Below are positions 7,844 through 15,474 of a stretch of DNA of 36,490 bases, one piece after another (position 1 is the first letter of the stretch; the number at the start of each line of letters is the position of its first letter). A program made the translations under genes and the position numbers. Source of the stretch: Gallibacterium melopsittaci (lineage in GTDB: Bacteria; Pseudomonadota; Gammaproteobacteria; Enterobacterales; Pasteurellaceae); assembly GCF_042433085.1 (NCBI RefSeq), contig NZ_JBHLWA010000038.1, positions 1-36,490 on the forward strand. Direction: 5' to 3'. The notes beneath the pieces are model-generated. The model was not told where the DNA came from, ran no database searches, and saw only the letters and a list, made by a program, of their open reading frames with translations.

Positions 7844-7872
7844 TTTACAAAATGTTAAATTTTAGTTATTAA
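7844..7872 (+). promoter_or_regulatory. Promoter of first oppA copy
   Basis: TTTACA (7844-7849; 5/6), 17-bp spacer, TATTAA (7867-7872; 4/6). Exactly the same two hexamers and spacing precede the second oppA while the spacer sequence has drifted, which supports function. Start of transcription is expected near 7879. Confidence 0.7.
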
Positions 7873-7881
7873 TTGAAACAA

Positions 7882-7899
7882 TTCTACATCTGGGTAGAA
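7882..7899 (+). promoter_or_regulatory. Leader hairpin of first oppA copy
   Basis: TTCTAC-ATCTGG-GTAGAA, a 6-bp stem with 6-base loop at or near the 5' end of the predicted mRNA. It is repeated with one loop change before the second oppA. It may stabilise the abundant oppA mRNA or bind a regulator; the role is inference. Confidence 0.6.
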
Positions 7900-7926
7900 G
7901 AACTATTGACTGAAGGAGAAAAGGTT

Positions 7927-9564
7927 ATGCAAACCTTATTTAAGAAATCATTACTTGCTGTTGTTGTTGGTTTTACAATGGCAAATATAGCAACTGCAGC
8001 CAATGTTCCAGCGGGAACTAAACTTGCACAGAAGCAAGAGTTAGTTTGGAATGTGAGTGCCAATCCAGCCACATTAGATCCGCAAAAAATGGAGGGAGAT
8101 GTGGAAGGATATTTTGCACGACAATTATTTGAAACGCTGGTGACCTCAGATGAAAAAGGGCATATTTTACCTGGAGCAGCAACATCTTGGGAACATAGTG
8201 ATGATTTTAAAACATGGACCTTTAATTTACGTCCTGATGCAAAATGGTCAAATGGTGAACCTGTCACGGCAGCAGACTTTGTTTATGCTTGGCAACGTTT
8301 AGCTGATCCAAATACGGCTTCACCTTATGCAAGTTACCTGGATTTTTTGAAATTGGAAAATGCGGATAAAGTCTTGGAGGGCAAAGCACAAGTGAAAGAT
8401 CTTGGTGTCGAAGCTAAAGATGATCATACATTGGTGTTACATTTAACCGAAGCGGTACCATATGTAGATAAATTAGTCGAACATTATGTGCTTTCACCTG
8501 TAAATAAAAAAGTTGTTGAACAGTTTGGTGATGCTTGGACGAAACCAGGTAATCTAGTAGGAAATGGTGCATTTAAGTTAGTGTCAATGGTGGTGAATGA
8601 AAAAGCGACATTAGAACGTAATCAGTATTATTGGGATAATGCGAAAACTGTTTTAGAGAAAGTCACGTTATTACCGATTGAATCAGCGGCAACAGATGTC
8701 GCACGTTATCGTGCAGGGGATGAAGATGTGACAGGGAAAGAGTTACCAATAGAACTTTTTGCAAAATTGAAAAAAGAAGTACCAAATGAAATTTATACTC
8801 CACCTGTGCTATGTACTTATACCTATGAGATGAATACGGTAAAACCACCTTTTAATGATGTTAAGGTACGTAAAGCACTTTCTCTTGCATTAGATCGTAC
8901 GATTATGACTGATAAGATCTTACAGCAAGGTCAAACACCAGCTTATTTGTTTACCCCACCATTTATTAATGGTGCAGAAAAAATGAAAAATCCAGAATGG
9001 GCAAGCTGGGATCAAAAGAAACGTAATCAAGAAGCACTTAAATTATTAAAAGAAGCGGGATACGATAAATCTAAACCACTCAGTTTTAAACTGTTATATA
9101 ACACATCAGATAATCACAAAAAATTGGCGATTGCGGCACAATCTATCTGGAAGAAAAATCTACAAGGTGTTGTAGATGTGGCATTAGATAATCAAGAGTG
9201 GAAAACCTACCTTGACACACGCCGCCAAGGTAACTCTCAAATGGCAAGAGCAGGTTGGTGTGCCGATTATAATGAAGCAACAACATTCTTAAATTACTTC
9301 TTGTCCAATAGTGCTAACAACCGTGCTTTTTATAAGAATAAGGAGTACGACGATTTAATTGCATCTTCTTTCAGAGCAAAAACGGATGAGGAGCGAGCAG
9401 AGATTTATGCAAAAGCAGAACAGATTTTAGTGAAAGATAGTGCAGTAATTAATGTCTATTATTATGTCCAACCTCGCTTAGTTAAGCCTTGGGTAAAAGG
9501 TTTTGCAGCTAATCATCCTGCCAAAAACTATTACTTAAAAGATGTGTATATTATTCAACACTAA
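7927..9564 (+). CDS. oppA: Oligopeptide-binding protein OppA, copy 1
   Basis: Periplasmic solute-binding protein (SBP family 5) that delivers peptides to OppBCDF. 545 residues, E. coli OppA 543. Signal peptide about residues 1-24 (KKSLLAVVVGF...ATA), then ANVPAGTKLA. Family features: DPQKMEGDVE, ASPYASYLDFLK, NPATLDP, ARAGWCADYNEATTFLNYF and the C-terminal KDVYIIQH, close to E. coli's MYIVKH. I chose ATG 7927 after AAGGAG; the upstream frame from 7873 runs through the leader hairpin. It is the first of two tandem copies sharing promoter and leader. Whether the pair differ in peptide preference cannot be seen. Confidence 0.95.
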   Translation: MQTLFKKSLLAVVVGFTMANIATAANVPAGTKLAQKQELVWNVSANPATLDPQKMEGDVEGYFARQLFETLVTSDEKGHILPGAATSWEHSDDFKTWTFNLRPDAKWSNGEPVTAADFVYAWQRLADPNTASPYASYLDFLKLENADKVLEGKAQVKDLGVEAKDDHTLVLHLTEAVPYVDKLVEHYVLSPVNKKVVEQFGDAWTKPGNLVGNGAFKLVSMVVNEKATLERNQYYWDNAKTVLEKVTLLPIESAATDVARYRAGDEDVTGKELPIELFAKLKKEVPNEIYTPPVLCTYTYEMNTVKPPFNDVKVRKALSLALDRTIMTDKILQQGQTPAYLFTPPFINGAEKMKNPEWASWDQKKRNQEALKLLKEAGYDKSKPLSFKLLYNTSDNHKKLAIAAQSIWKKNLQGVVDVALDNQEWKTYLDTRRQGNSQMARAGWCADYNEATTFLNYFLSNSANNRAFYKNKEYDDLIASSFRAKTDEERAEIYAKAEQILVKDSAVINVYYYVQPRLVKPWVKGFAANHPAKNYYLKDVYIIQH

Positions 9565-9575
9565 TTTTGAGTTAT

Positions 9576-9605
9576 TGATGGGCATTATGCCCATCATTAT
9601 TATTG
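9576..9605 (+). terminator. Hairpin between the two oppA genes
   Basis: TGATGGGCA (9576-9584), loop TTA, TGCCCATCA (9588-9596): a perfect 9-bp stem followed by T-rich but broken TTATTATTGTT. It could be a partial terminator or an mRNA-end stabilising stem for copy 1. Confidence 0.7.
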
Positions 9606-9699
9606 TTGGTAAGATTTTAGATTTGTAATATAAAAAACTAATTAAAGATTAAAATGTAAGCAGTAATCACTAAATAATTTGGAAAATTTAGTCATCTTA

Positions 9700-9728
9700 T
9701 TTACAAACTGTGAGATTTAATTTATTAA
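9700..9728 (+). promoter_or_regulatory. Promoter of second oppA copy
   Basis: TTTACA (9700-9705), 17-bp spacer, TATTAA (9723-9728), the same hexamers and spacing as before copy 1. Copy 2 can therefore be transcribed independently. Confidence 0.7.
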
Positions 9729-9737
9729 TTAGGGCAA

Positions 9738-9755
9738 TTCTACATTTGGGTAGAA
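9738..9755 (+). promoter_or_regulatory. Leader hairpin of second oppA copy
   Basis: TTCTAC-ATTTGG-GTAGAA, matching the copy 1 element except for one loop base, at the same distance from the promoter. The flanking leader has diverged more than the hairpin. Confidence 0.6.
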
Positions 9756-9783
9756 GAAATTATTATTTTTTTAGGAGTGAAGC

Positions 9784-11424
9784 ATGCAAAGACCATTTAA
9801 AAAATCTTTGCTAGTTGTGGCAATGAGTTTAGGTGTTGCTGCAACTGGTGCTATGGCAGCGAATGTGCCAGCAGGAACACAATTAGCGGATAAACAAGAA
9901 CTCGTCTGGAATATTAGTGCAAATCCAGCAACATTAGATCCGCAAAAAATGGAAGGCGATGTGGAAGGAAACTATGCACATCAATTATTTGAAACCTTAG
10001 TAACGTCAGATGAAAAAGGTCATATTCTTCCAGGTGTGGCAACGTCGTGGGAACATAGTGAAGATTTTAAAACGTGGACATTCCATCTTCGTCCTGAAGC
10101 AAAATGGTCAAATGGTGATCCTGTTGTTGCTGGCGATTTTGTATATGCGTGGCAACGTTTATCTGATCCAAAAACAGCTTCTCCTTATGCGAGTTTCTTA
10201 GACTTTTTGAAATTAGAAAATGCAGATAAAGTTATTGCTGGTAAAGCACCAGTAACAGAGTTAGGGGTAAAAGCGACAGATGATCATACTTTAGTTTTAC
10301 ATTTAACTGAAGCTGTACCTTATGTTGATAAATTGGTTGAACATTATGTGTTATCACCAGTGAATCCAAAAGTGGTAGAAAAGTTTGGGGATAAATGGAC
10401 TGCACCAGAAAATATCGTAGGAAATGGTGCGTTTGTTTTAAAATCAATGGTAGTCAATGAAAAAGCCGTATTAGAACGTAACCCATACTATTGGGATAAT
10501 GCGAAAACTGTATTAAATAAAGTAACATTATTACCAATTGAATCTTCAGCAACAGATATTGCACGTTATCGTGCTGGTGATGAAGATATGACAGGTAAAG
10601 AAATTCCAATCGAATTATTTGCCAAAGTGAAGAAAGAGTTACCACAAGAATTACATATCTCGCCATTACTTTGTACATATTTATATGAAGTAAATACCGC
10701 AAAAGCACCGTTTGATAATGAAAAAGTTCGTCGTGCACTTTCTTTAGCATTAGATCGTAATATTATTACCGATAAGATCTTACAACAAGGTCAAACTCCT
10801 GCTTATATTTTTACTCCGCCATTTATTAATGGTGCAGAGAAGATGAAAAATCCAGAATGGGCAAACTGGGATCAAAATAAACGTAATGAAGAAGCGATTA
10901 AATTGTTAAAAGAAGCTGGTTATGACAAATCAAAACCATTAACTTTTAATTTGTTATATAACACCTCTGATAACCATAAAAAATTGGCGATTGCGGCACA
11001 GTCTATCTGGAAAAAGAATCTACAAGGTATTGTCAATATCAATCTTGAGAACCAAGAGTGGAAAACTTATCTAGATTCTCGCCATCAAGGTAATTTCCAA
11101 ATGGCAAGAGCTGGTTGGTGTGCCGATTATAATGAAGCAAGTACCTTCTTAAATTACTATTTATCAAATAGTGCAAATAATACAGCGTTCTATAAGAGTA
11201 AAGCGTATGATGATTTAATTGCGTCAGCATTTAAAGCTCAAACTGATGCAGAGCGTGCGGAAGTTTATGCAAAAGCAGAAGCACAATTAGAGCAAGATAC
11301 AGCAATGGTGCCTGTCTATCATTATGTACAACCTCGCTTAATTAAACCTTGGGTGAAAGGCTTCGCAGCAGCACATCCAGGTCAAAATTATTACTTAAAA
11401 GACGTCTATATTATTAAACATTAA
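9784..11424 (+). CDS. oppA: Oligopeptide-binding protein OppA, copy 2
   Basis: A second SBP family 5 protein of 546 residues, clearly a paralogue of copy 1 over the whole length (roughly four in five residues the same by eye). Signal peptide residues 1-25 (ends ATGAMA), mature start ANVPAGTQLA. It keeps NPATLDPQKMEGDVEG, ASPYASFLDFLK, RAGWCADYNEASTFLNYY and ends DVYIIKH as in E. coli. TTAGGAG precedes the ATG. Differences cluster in the mature lobes (for example ENIVGNGAFVL against GNLVGNGAFKL), which might alter peptide preference; that is inference. A strong terminator lies between it and oppB. Confidence 0.95.
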   Translation: MQRPFKKSLLVVAMSLGVAATGAMAANVPAGTQLADKQELVWNISANPATLDPQKMEGDVEGNYAHQLFETLVTSDEKGHILPGVATSWEHSEDFKTWTFHLRPEAKWSNGDPVVAGDFVYAWQRLSDPKTASPYASFLDFLKLENADKVIAGKAPVTELGVKATDDHTLVLHLTEAVPYVDKLVEHYVLSPVNPKVVEKFGDKWTAPENIVGNGAFVLKSMVVNEKAVLERNPYYWDNAKTVLNKVTLLPIESSATDIARYRAGDEDMTGKEIPIELFAKVKKELPQELHISPLLCTYLYEVNTAKAPFDNEKVRRALSLALDRNIITDKILQQGQTPAYIFTPPFINGAEKMKNPEWANWDQNKRNEEAIKLLKEAGYDKSKPLTFNLLYNTSDNHKKLAIAAQSIWKKNLQGIVNINLENQEWKTYLDSRHQGNFQMARAGWCADYNEASTFLNYYLSNSANNTAFYKSKAYDDLIASAFKAQTDAERAEVYAKAEAQLEQDTAMVPVYHYVQPRLIKPWVKGFAAAHPGQNYYLKDVYIIKH

Positions 11425-11438
11425 TTTTTCCTTTATTA

Positions 11439-11472
11439 ACCCAATCCATATTTTTATGGATTGGGTCTTTTT
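11439..11472 (+). terminator. Terminator/attenuator between oppA copy 2 and oppB
   Basis: ACCCAATCCATA (11439-11450), loop TTTT, TATGGATTGGGT (11455-11466), then CTTTTT. A 12-bp stem. Because oppB starts 24 bases later with no obvious own promoter, it probably lets through only part of the transcripts, keeping binding protein in excess over the membrane complex. Confidence 0.88.
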
Positions 11473-11495
11473 GCCAAATTTTGTGGGATGTGTAT

Positions 11496-12416
11496 ATGCT
11501 TAAATTAATTTTTCGCCGTATTTTAGAGGCGATCCCAACATTATTTATTTTAATCACGGTTTCATTTTTTATGATGCGACTTGCTCCAGGCAGTCCATTT
11601 TCAAGTGAAAAAAATTATCCACCAGAAGTGATTGCGAATATTGAGGCAAAATATCATTTGAATGAGCCTTTATTAGTCCAATATGGGATTTATTTGAAGG
11701 ATCTTGCTCATGGTGATTTTGGTCCATCATTTAAATATAAAGATTACACGGTAAATCAATTAGTGGCGGATTCTTTTCCTGTTTCTTTAAAACTTGGTTT
11801 TTCTGCATTTTTATTAGCATTATTTTTTGGTATTTCTGCTGGAGTAATTGCGGCCTTAAAACAAAATAAATGGCTTGATTATCTGATAATGACGTTTGCA
11901 ATGACGGGAGTTGTTGTACCAAGTTTCGTCGTAGCTCCTTTATTGGTGCTAATTTTTTCTATTATTTTGAAGTGGTTGCCATCTGGCGGTTGGAATAATG
12001 GACAATTTATGTATATGTTAATGCCAATGGTTGCCTTATCGCTTTCTTATATTGCGAGTATTGCTCGTATTATGCGTAGTTCGATGATCGAAGTATTACA
12101 TTCTAATTTTATTCGTACTGCAAAAGCTAAAGGCTTACCAATGCGCCGTATTGTCTTGAAACACGCTTTGCGTCCAGCATTATTGCCTGTGATTTCCTAT
12201 ATGGGGCCTGCTTTTGTAGGGATTATTACTGGTTCAATGGTCATTGAGAGTATTTTTGTCTTACCAGGCATTGGACAACTATTTGTGAATGGTGCATTGA
12301 ATCGAGATTATTCATTGGTATTAAGTTTAACGATTTTAGTGGGAACATTAACGATCGTATTCAATGCGATTGTCGATATTTTATATGCGGTGATTGATCC
12401 AAAAATTCGCTATTAA
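11496..12416 (+). CDS. oppB: Oligopeptide ABC transporter permease OppB
   Basis: Inner-membrane permease of the Opp importer. 306 residues, the same as E. coli OppB, with N-terminal MLK-IFRRILEAIPTLFILITVSFF, which fixes the start at ATG 11496 rather than the upstream TTG or ATG 11488. About six membrane helices. The coupling (EAA) loop is at RTAKAKGLPMRRIVLKHALRPALLPV. It follows a terminator after oppA copy 2 and is closely followed by oppC (2 bases to a GTG, 14 to the chosen ATG). Confidence 0.96.
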   Translation: MLKLIFRRILEAIPTLFILITVSFFMMRLAPGSPFSSEKNYPPEVIANIEAKYHLNEPLLVQYGIYLKDLAHGDFGPSFKYKDYTVNQLVADSFPVSLKLGFSAFLLALFFGISAGVIAALKQNKWLDYLIMTFAMTGVVVPSFVVAPLLVLIFSIILKWLPSGGWNNGQFMYMLMPMVALSLSYIASIARIMRSSMIEVLHSNFIRTAKAKGLPMRRIVLKHALRPALLPVISYMGPAFVGIITGSMVIESIFVLPGIGQLFVNGALNRDYSLVLSLTILVGTLTIVFNAIVDILYAVIDPKIRY

Positions 12417-12430
12417 GGGTGAGGAACAAG

Positions 12431-13342
12431 ATGTTAAAACCTAAAGAAAATCAAGCCCTAATGCAAAAATTGGGCGAACAATTAGAAACCGTTGATGGAC
12501 GTAGCCTATGGCAAGATGCTAGACGCCGTTTTTTCCGTAATAAAGCAGCCGTAGCTAGTCTTATTATTCTCTTTTTTATTGTGTTATTTGTAATATTTGC
12601 ACCAATGCTAATGCCATTTAGTTACGATGACACTGATTGGGCAATGATGACCAATCCACCTGATTTTGAATCAATGCATTACTTTGGTACAGATTCGTCA
12701 GGACGCGATTTATTAGTTCGCTTAGCGATTGGTGGTCGTATTTCATTATTAGTCGGCATTGCAGGGGCATTAATTGCAGTACTTGTTGGTACTTTATATG
12801 GTGCGACAGCAGGCTATATTGGTGGCAAAACTGATGCGATATTAATGCGTATTTTAGAAATTCTCTATTCTTTCCCATTTATGTTCTTTGTCATTTTATT
12901 AGTGACGTTCTTTGGACAGAATATCTTATTGATCTTTGTTGCCATTGGTATGGTGTCTTGGTTAGATATGGCGAGAATTGTGCGTGGGCAAACCTTAAGT
13001 CTAAAACGCAAAGAATTTATTGAAGCAGCAATTGTTTGTGGGGTTTCTTCACGTCAAATTGTGTGGCGGCATATTGTACCGAACGTATTAGGTGTTGTGG
13101 TGGTGTATGCATCATTATTAGTACCAGGAATGATTTTGTTTGAATCTTTCTTAAGTTTCTTAGGCTTAGGTACACAAGAACCATTAAGTAGTTGGGGAGC
13201 ATTGTTAAATGACGGTTCTAAATCAATGGAAGCGGCACCTTGGTTATTAATTTTCCCAGCGATTTTTTTAGTCATAACACTATTCTGTTTTAACTTTATT
13301 GGTGATGGTTTGCGTGATGCACTTGATCCAAAAGATCGGTAA
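12431..13342 (+). CDS. oppC: Oligopeptide ABC transporter permease OppC
   Basis: Partner permease of OppB. 303 residues, E. coli 302. An N-terminal cytoplasmic segment (VDGRSLWQDARRRFFRNKAA) precedes the first helix, as in the family. The coupling loop is EAAIVCGVSSRQIVWRHIVPN and the C-terminus GDGLRDALDPKDR is highly typical. ATG 12431 is preceded by GTGAGGA; the GTG at 12419 lies in that same ribosome site and is less likely. Confidence 0.96.
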   Translation: MLKPKENQALMQKLGEQLETVDGRSLWQDARRRFFRNKAAVASLIILFFIVLFVIFAPMLMPFSYDDTDWAMMTNPPDFESMHYFGTDSSGRDLLVRLAIGGRISLLVGIAGALIAVLVGTLYGATAGYIGGKTDAILMRILEILYSFPFMFFVILLVTFFGQNILLIFVAIGMVSWLDMARIVRGQTLSLKRKEFIEAAIVCGVSSRQIVWRHIVPNVLGVVVVYASLLVPGMILFESFLSFLGLGTQEPLSSWGALLNDGSKSMEAAPWLLIFPAIFLVITLFCFNFIGDGLRDALDPKDR

Positions 13343-13353
13343 GGTGAGAAAAA

Positions 13354-14352
13354 ATGAAAAACGAAAAACAACCTCTCCTTGATGTTCAGGACTTACGAGT
13401 TACTTTTAAAACACCTGATGGTGAAGTGACCGCAGTAAATAATTTAACTTTTACATTAAATGCTGGTGAAACACTCGGTATTGTGGGGGAATCAGGTTCT
13501 GGTAAATCACAAACGGCTTTTGCGTTAATGGGGTTATTAGCCGATAACGGCAAAACTTCAGGATCAGCACGTTTTAATGGTGAAGAGATTCTAGGGTTAC
13601 CTGAAGCACAATTAAATCGCTTGCGAGCAGAACAAATTGCGATGATTTTCCAAGATCCTATGACCTCATTAAATCCGTATATGAAGATTGGTGAACAGTT
13701 AATGGAAGTACTGATCTTACATAAAGGTTATGATCGGAAACAGGCATTTGAAGAATCAGTAAAAATGCTAGATGCCGTGAAGATGCCTGAAGCTCGCAAA
13801 CGGATGAATATGTATCCACATGAGTTTTCTGGTGGAATGCGGCAACGTGTCATGATTGCGATGGCATTATTATGTCGTCCTAAATTATTAATTGCTGATG
13901 AACCTACAACGGCGTTAGATGTGACGGTACAGGCACAAATTATGGCGTTATTAAATGACCTTAAACAGGAATTTAATACCGCTATTATTATGATTACTCA
14001 CGATTTAGGGGTAGTTGCAGGAAGTTGTGATCAGGTATTAGTGATGTATGCTGGGCGTACGATGGAGTATGGTTCTGCGAAAGAGATTTTTTATAAGCCA
14101 ACACATCCTTATTCAATAGGATTAATTAATGCTGTTCCTCGTTTAGATACAGAAGAGGAACAATTAATTACGATTCCAGGTAATCCACCAAACTTATTAC
14201 ATCTGCCGACAGGTTGTCCATTCCAGCCTCGTTGTAAGTTTGCTACTGAACAGTGTTTGGAAACACCTGCGTTAACTCGTTTTGATAATCATCGTTTACG
14301 TGCGTGCTTTATTAGTGCTGAAGAAATGATACTAAGAGGGAAAGTAGAATGA
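13354..14352 (+). CDS. oppD: Oligopeptide ABC transporter ATPase OppD
   Basis: One of the two nucleotide-binding subunits that power OppBC. 332 residues. Walker A GESGSGKS at 45-52, Q-loop IFQDPMTSLNP, signature FSGGMRQR, Walker B LLIADEPTTALD and switch His in MITHDLG. The C-terminal OppD/DppD domain holds a four-cysteine pattern (GCPFQPRCKFATEQC and later RACF) that in this family can bind an iron-sulphur cluster. AAGGTGAG precedes the ATG. Its last four bases overlap the start of oppF (ATGA), so the two are translationally coupled. Confidence 0.96.
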   Translation: MKNEKQPLLDVQDLRVTFKTPDGEVTAVNNLTFTLNAGETLGIVGESGSGKSQTAFALMGLLADNGKTSGSARFNGEEILGLPEAQLNRLRAEQIAMIFQDPMTSLNPYMKIGEQLMEVLILHKGYDRKQAFEESVKMLDAVKMPEARKRMNMYPHEFSGGMRQRVMIAMALLCRPKLLIADEPTTALDVTVQAQIMALLNDLKQEFNTAIIMITHDLGVVAGSCDQVLVMYAGRTMEYGSAKEIFYKPTHPYSIGLINAVPRLDTEEEQLITIPGNPPNLLHLPTGCPFQPRCKFATEQCLETPALTRFDNHRLRACFISAEEMILRGKVE

Positions 14353-15326
14353 AAAAATTATTATTAGAAGTGGATGATCTTAGTGTGCATTTTGCAGTAC
14401 AAGGTAATGAAGGTCTATTCTTTAAAAAGAAGCAAACTTTAAAAGCCGTTAATCATGTGTCATTTAAATTATATGAAGGTGAAACGCTTGGTGTCGTAGG
14501 TGAGTCAGGTTGTGGTAAATCAACTTTAGCTCGAGCGATAATTGGTTTAGTAAAATCTGCCGAGGGAAATATCTTATGGTTAGGGAAAAATTTAAGTAGT
14601 CAATCAGATAAAGAATGGCACAGTACCCGTAAAGATATTCAGATGATTTTCCAAGATCCGTTGGCTTCTTTAAACCCTCGAATGACGATTGGTAATATTA
14701 TTGCCGAACCGTTGAAAATTTATTTCCCTGAATTATCGGCAGAGGAAGTAAAAGAGCGTGTGCAAGCAATGATGTTAAAAGTAGGATTGTTACCTAACTT
14801 AATTAATCGTTATCCACATGAGTTTTCAGGTGGACAATGTCAGCGTATTGGAATTGCTAGAGCATTAATTGTTGAGCCGAAATTAATTATTTGCGATGAA
14901 CCTGTATCCGCACTTGATGTATCTATTCAAGCACAGGTCGTAAATTTATTAAAATCATTGCAGAAAGAGATGGGCGTATCATTGATTTTTATTGCCCATG
15001 ATTTAGCAGTAGTAAAACATATTTCTGATCGTGTATTAGTCATGTATTTGGGTAATGCAGTGGAATTAGGAACTTACGATAAGGTGTATCATGAAACAAA
15101 ACATCCATACACCAAAGCCTTGATGTCGGCAGTGCCTATTCCCGATCCTGACTTAGAAAAAGGTAAGAAGATTCAGTTATTGGAAGGTGATTTACCTTCA
15201 CCAATTAATCCGCCATCAGGTTGTGTTTTTCGTACGAGATGCTTATTAGCTGATACAGAATGTACGTTAACTAAACCAAAATTGGTTGGTGATGGTCAAC
15301 ATTTAGTGGCTTGTTTCAAGGTATAA
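14349..15326 (+). CDS. oppF: Oligopeptide ABC transporter ATPase OppF
   Basis: Second ATPase of the Opp importer, 325 residues. Walker A GESGCGKST at 51-59, Q-loop IFQDPLASLNP, signature FSGGQCQR, Walker B LIICDEPVSALD, switch His IAHDLA. The C-terminal GCVFRTRCLLADTEC and ACF give the same cysteine pattern as OppD. Final gene of the operon, followed by a strong terminator. Confidence 0.96.
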   Translation: MKKLLLEVDDLSVHFAVQGNEGLFFKKKQTLKAVNHVSFKLYEGETLGVVGESGCGKSTLARAIIGLVKSAEGNILWLGKNLSSQSDKEWHSTRKDIQMIFQDPLASLNPRMTIGNIIAEPLKIYFPELSAEEVKERVQAMMLKVGLLPNLINRYPHEFSGGQCQRIGIARALIVEPKLIICDEPVSALDVSIQAQVVNLLKSLQKEMGVSLIFIAHDLAVVKHISDRVLVMYLGNAVELGTYDKVYHETKHPYTKALMSAVPIPDPDLEKGKKIQLLEGDLPSPINPPSGCVFRTRCLLADTECTLTKPKLVGDGQHLVACFKV

Positions 15327-15349
15327 ATGTGAGCTAAATCACAAAATAG

Positions 15350-15386
15350 ATCGCCCATTGATAATTCAATGGGCGATTGCTTTTTT
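15350..15386 (+). terminator. Terminator of the opp operon
   Basis: ATCGCCCATTGA (15350-15361), loop TAAT, TCAATGGGCGAT (15366-15377), then TGC and six T. A perfect 12-bp stem. Confidence 0.95.
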
Positions 15387-15420
15387 AAGACAGAAAAGCA
15401 CTGGATTTTTCAAATAAGAA

Positions 15421-15429
15421 TGGTATATT
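15421..15429 (+). promoter_or_regulatory. Extended -10 of the acyl-CoA ligase gene
   Basis: TGG followed by TATATT, an extended -10 element (TGn-TATATT), 45 bases before the gene start. No good -35 is present, as often seen with extended -10 promoters. Confidence 0.45.
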
Positions 15430-15474
15430 TGCGCACAGATGTTAGCTGAAAATAAATAAGGAAACGCATTAACA

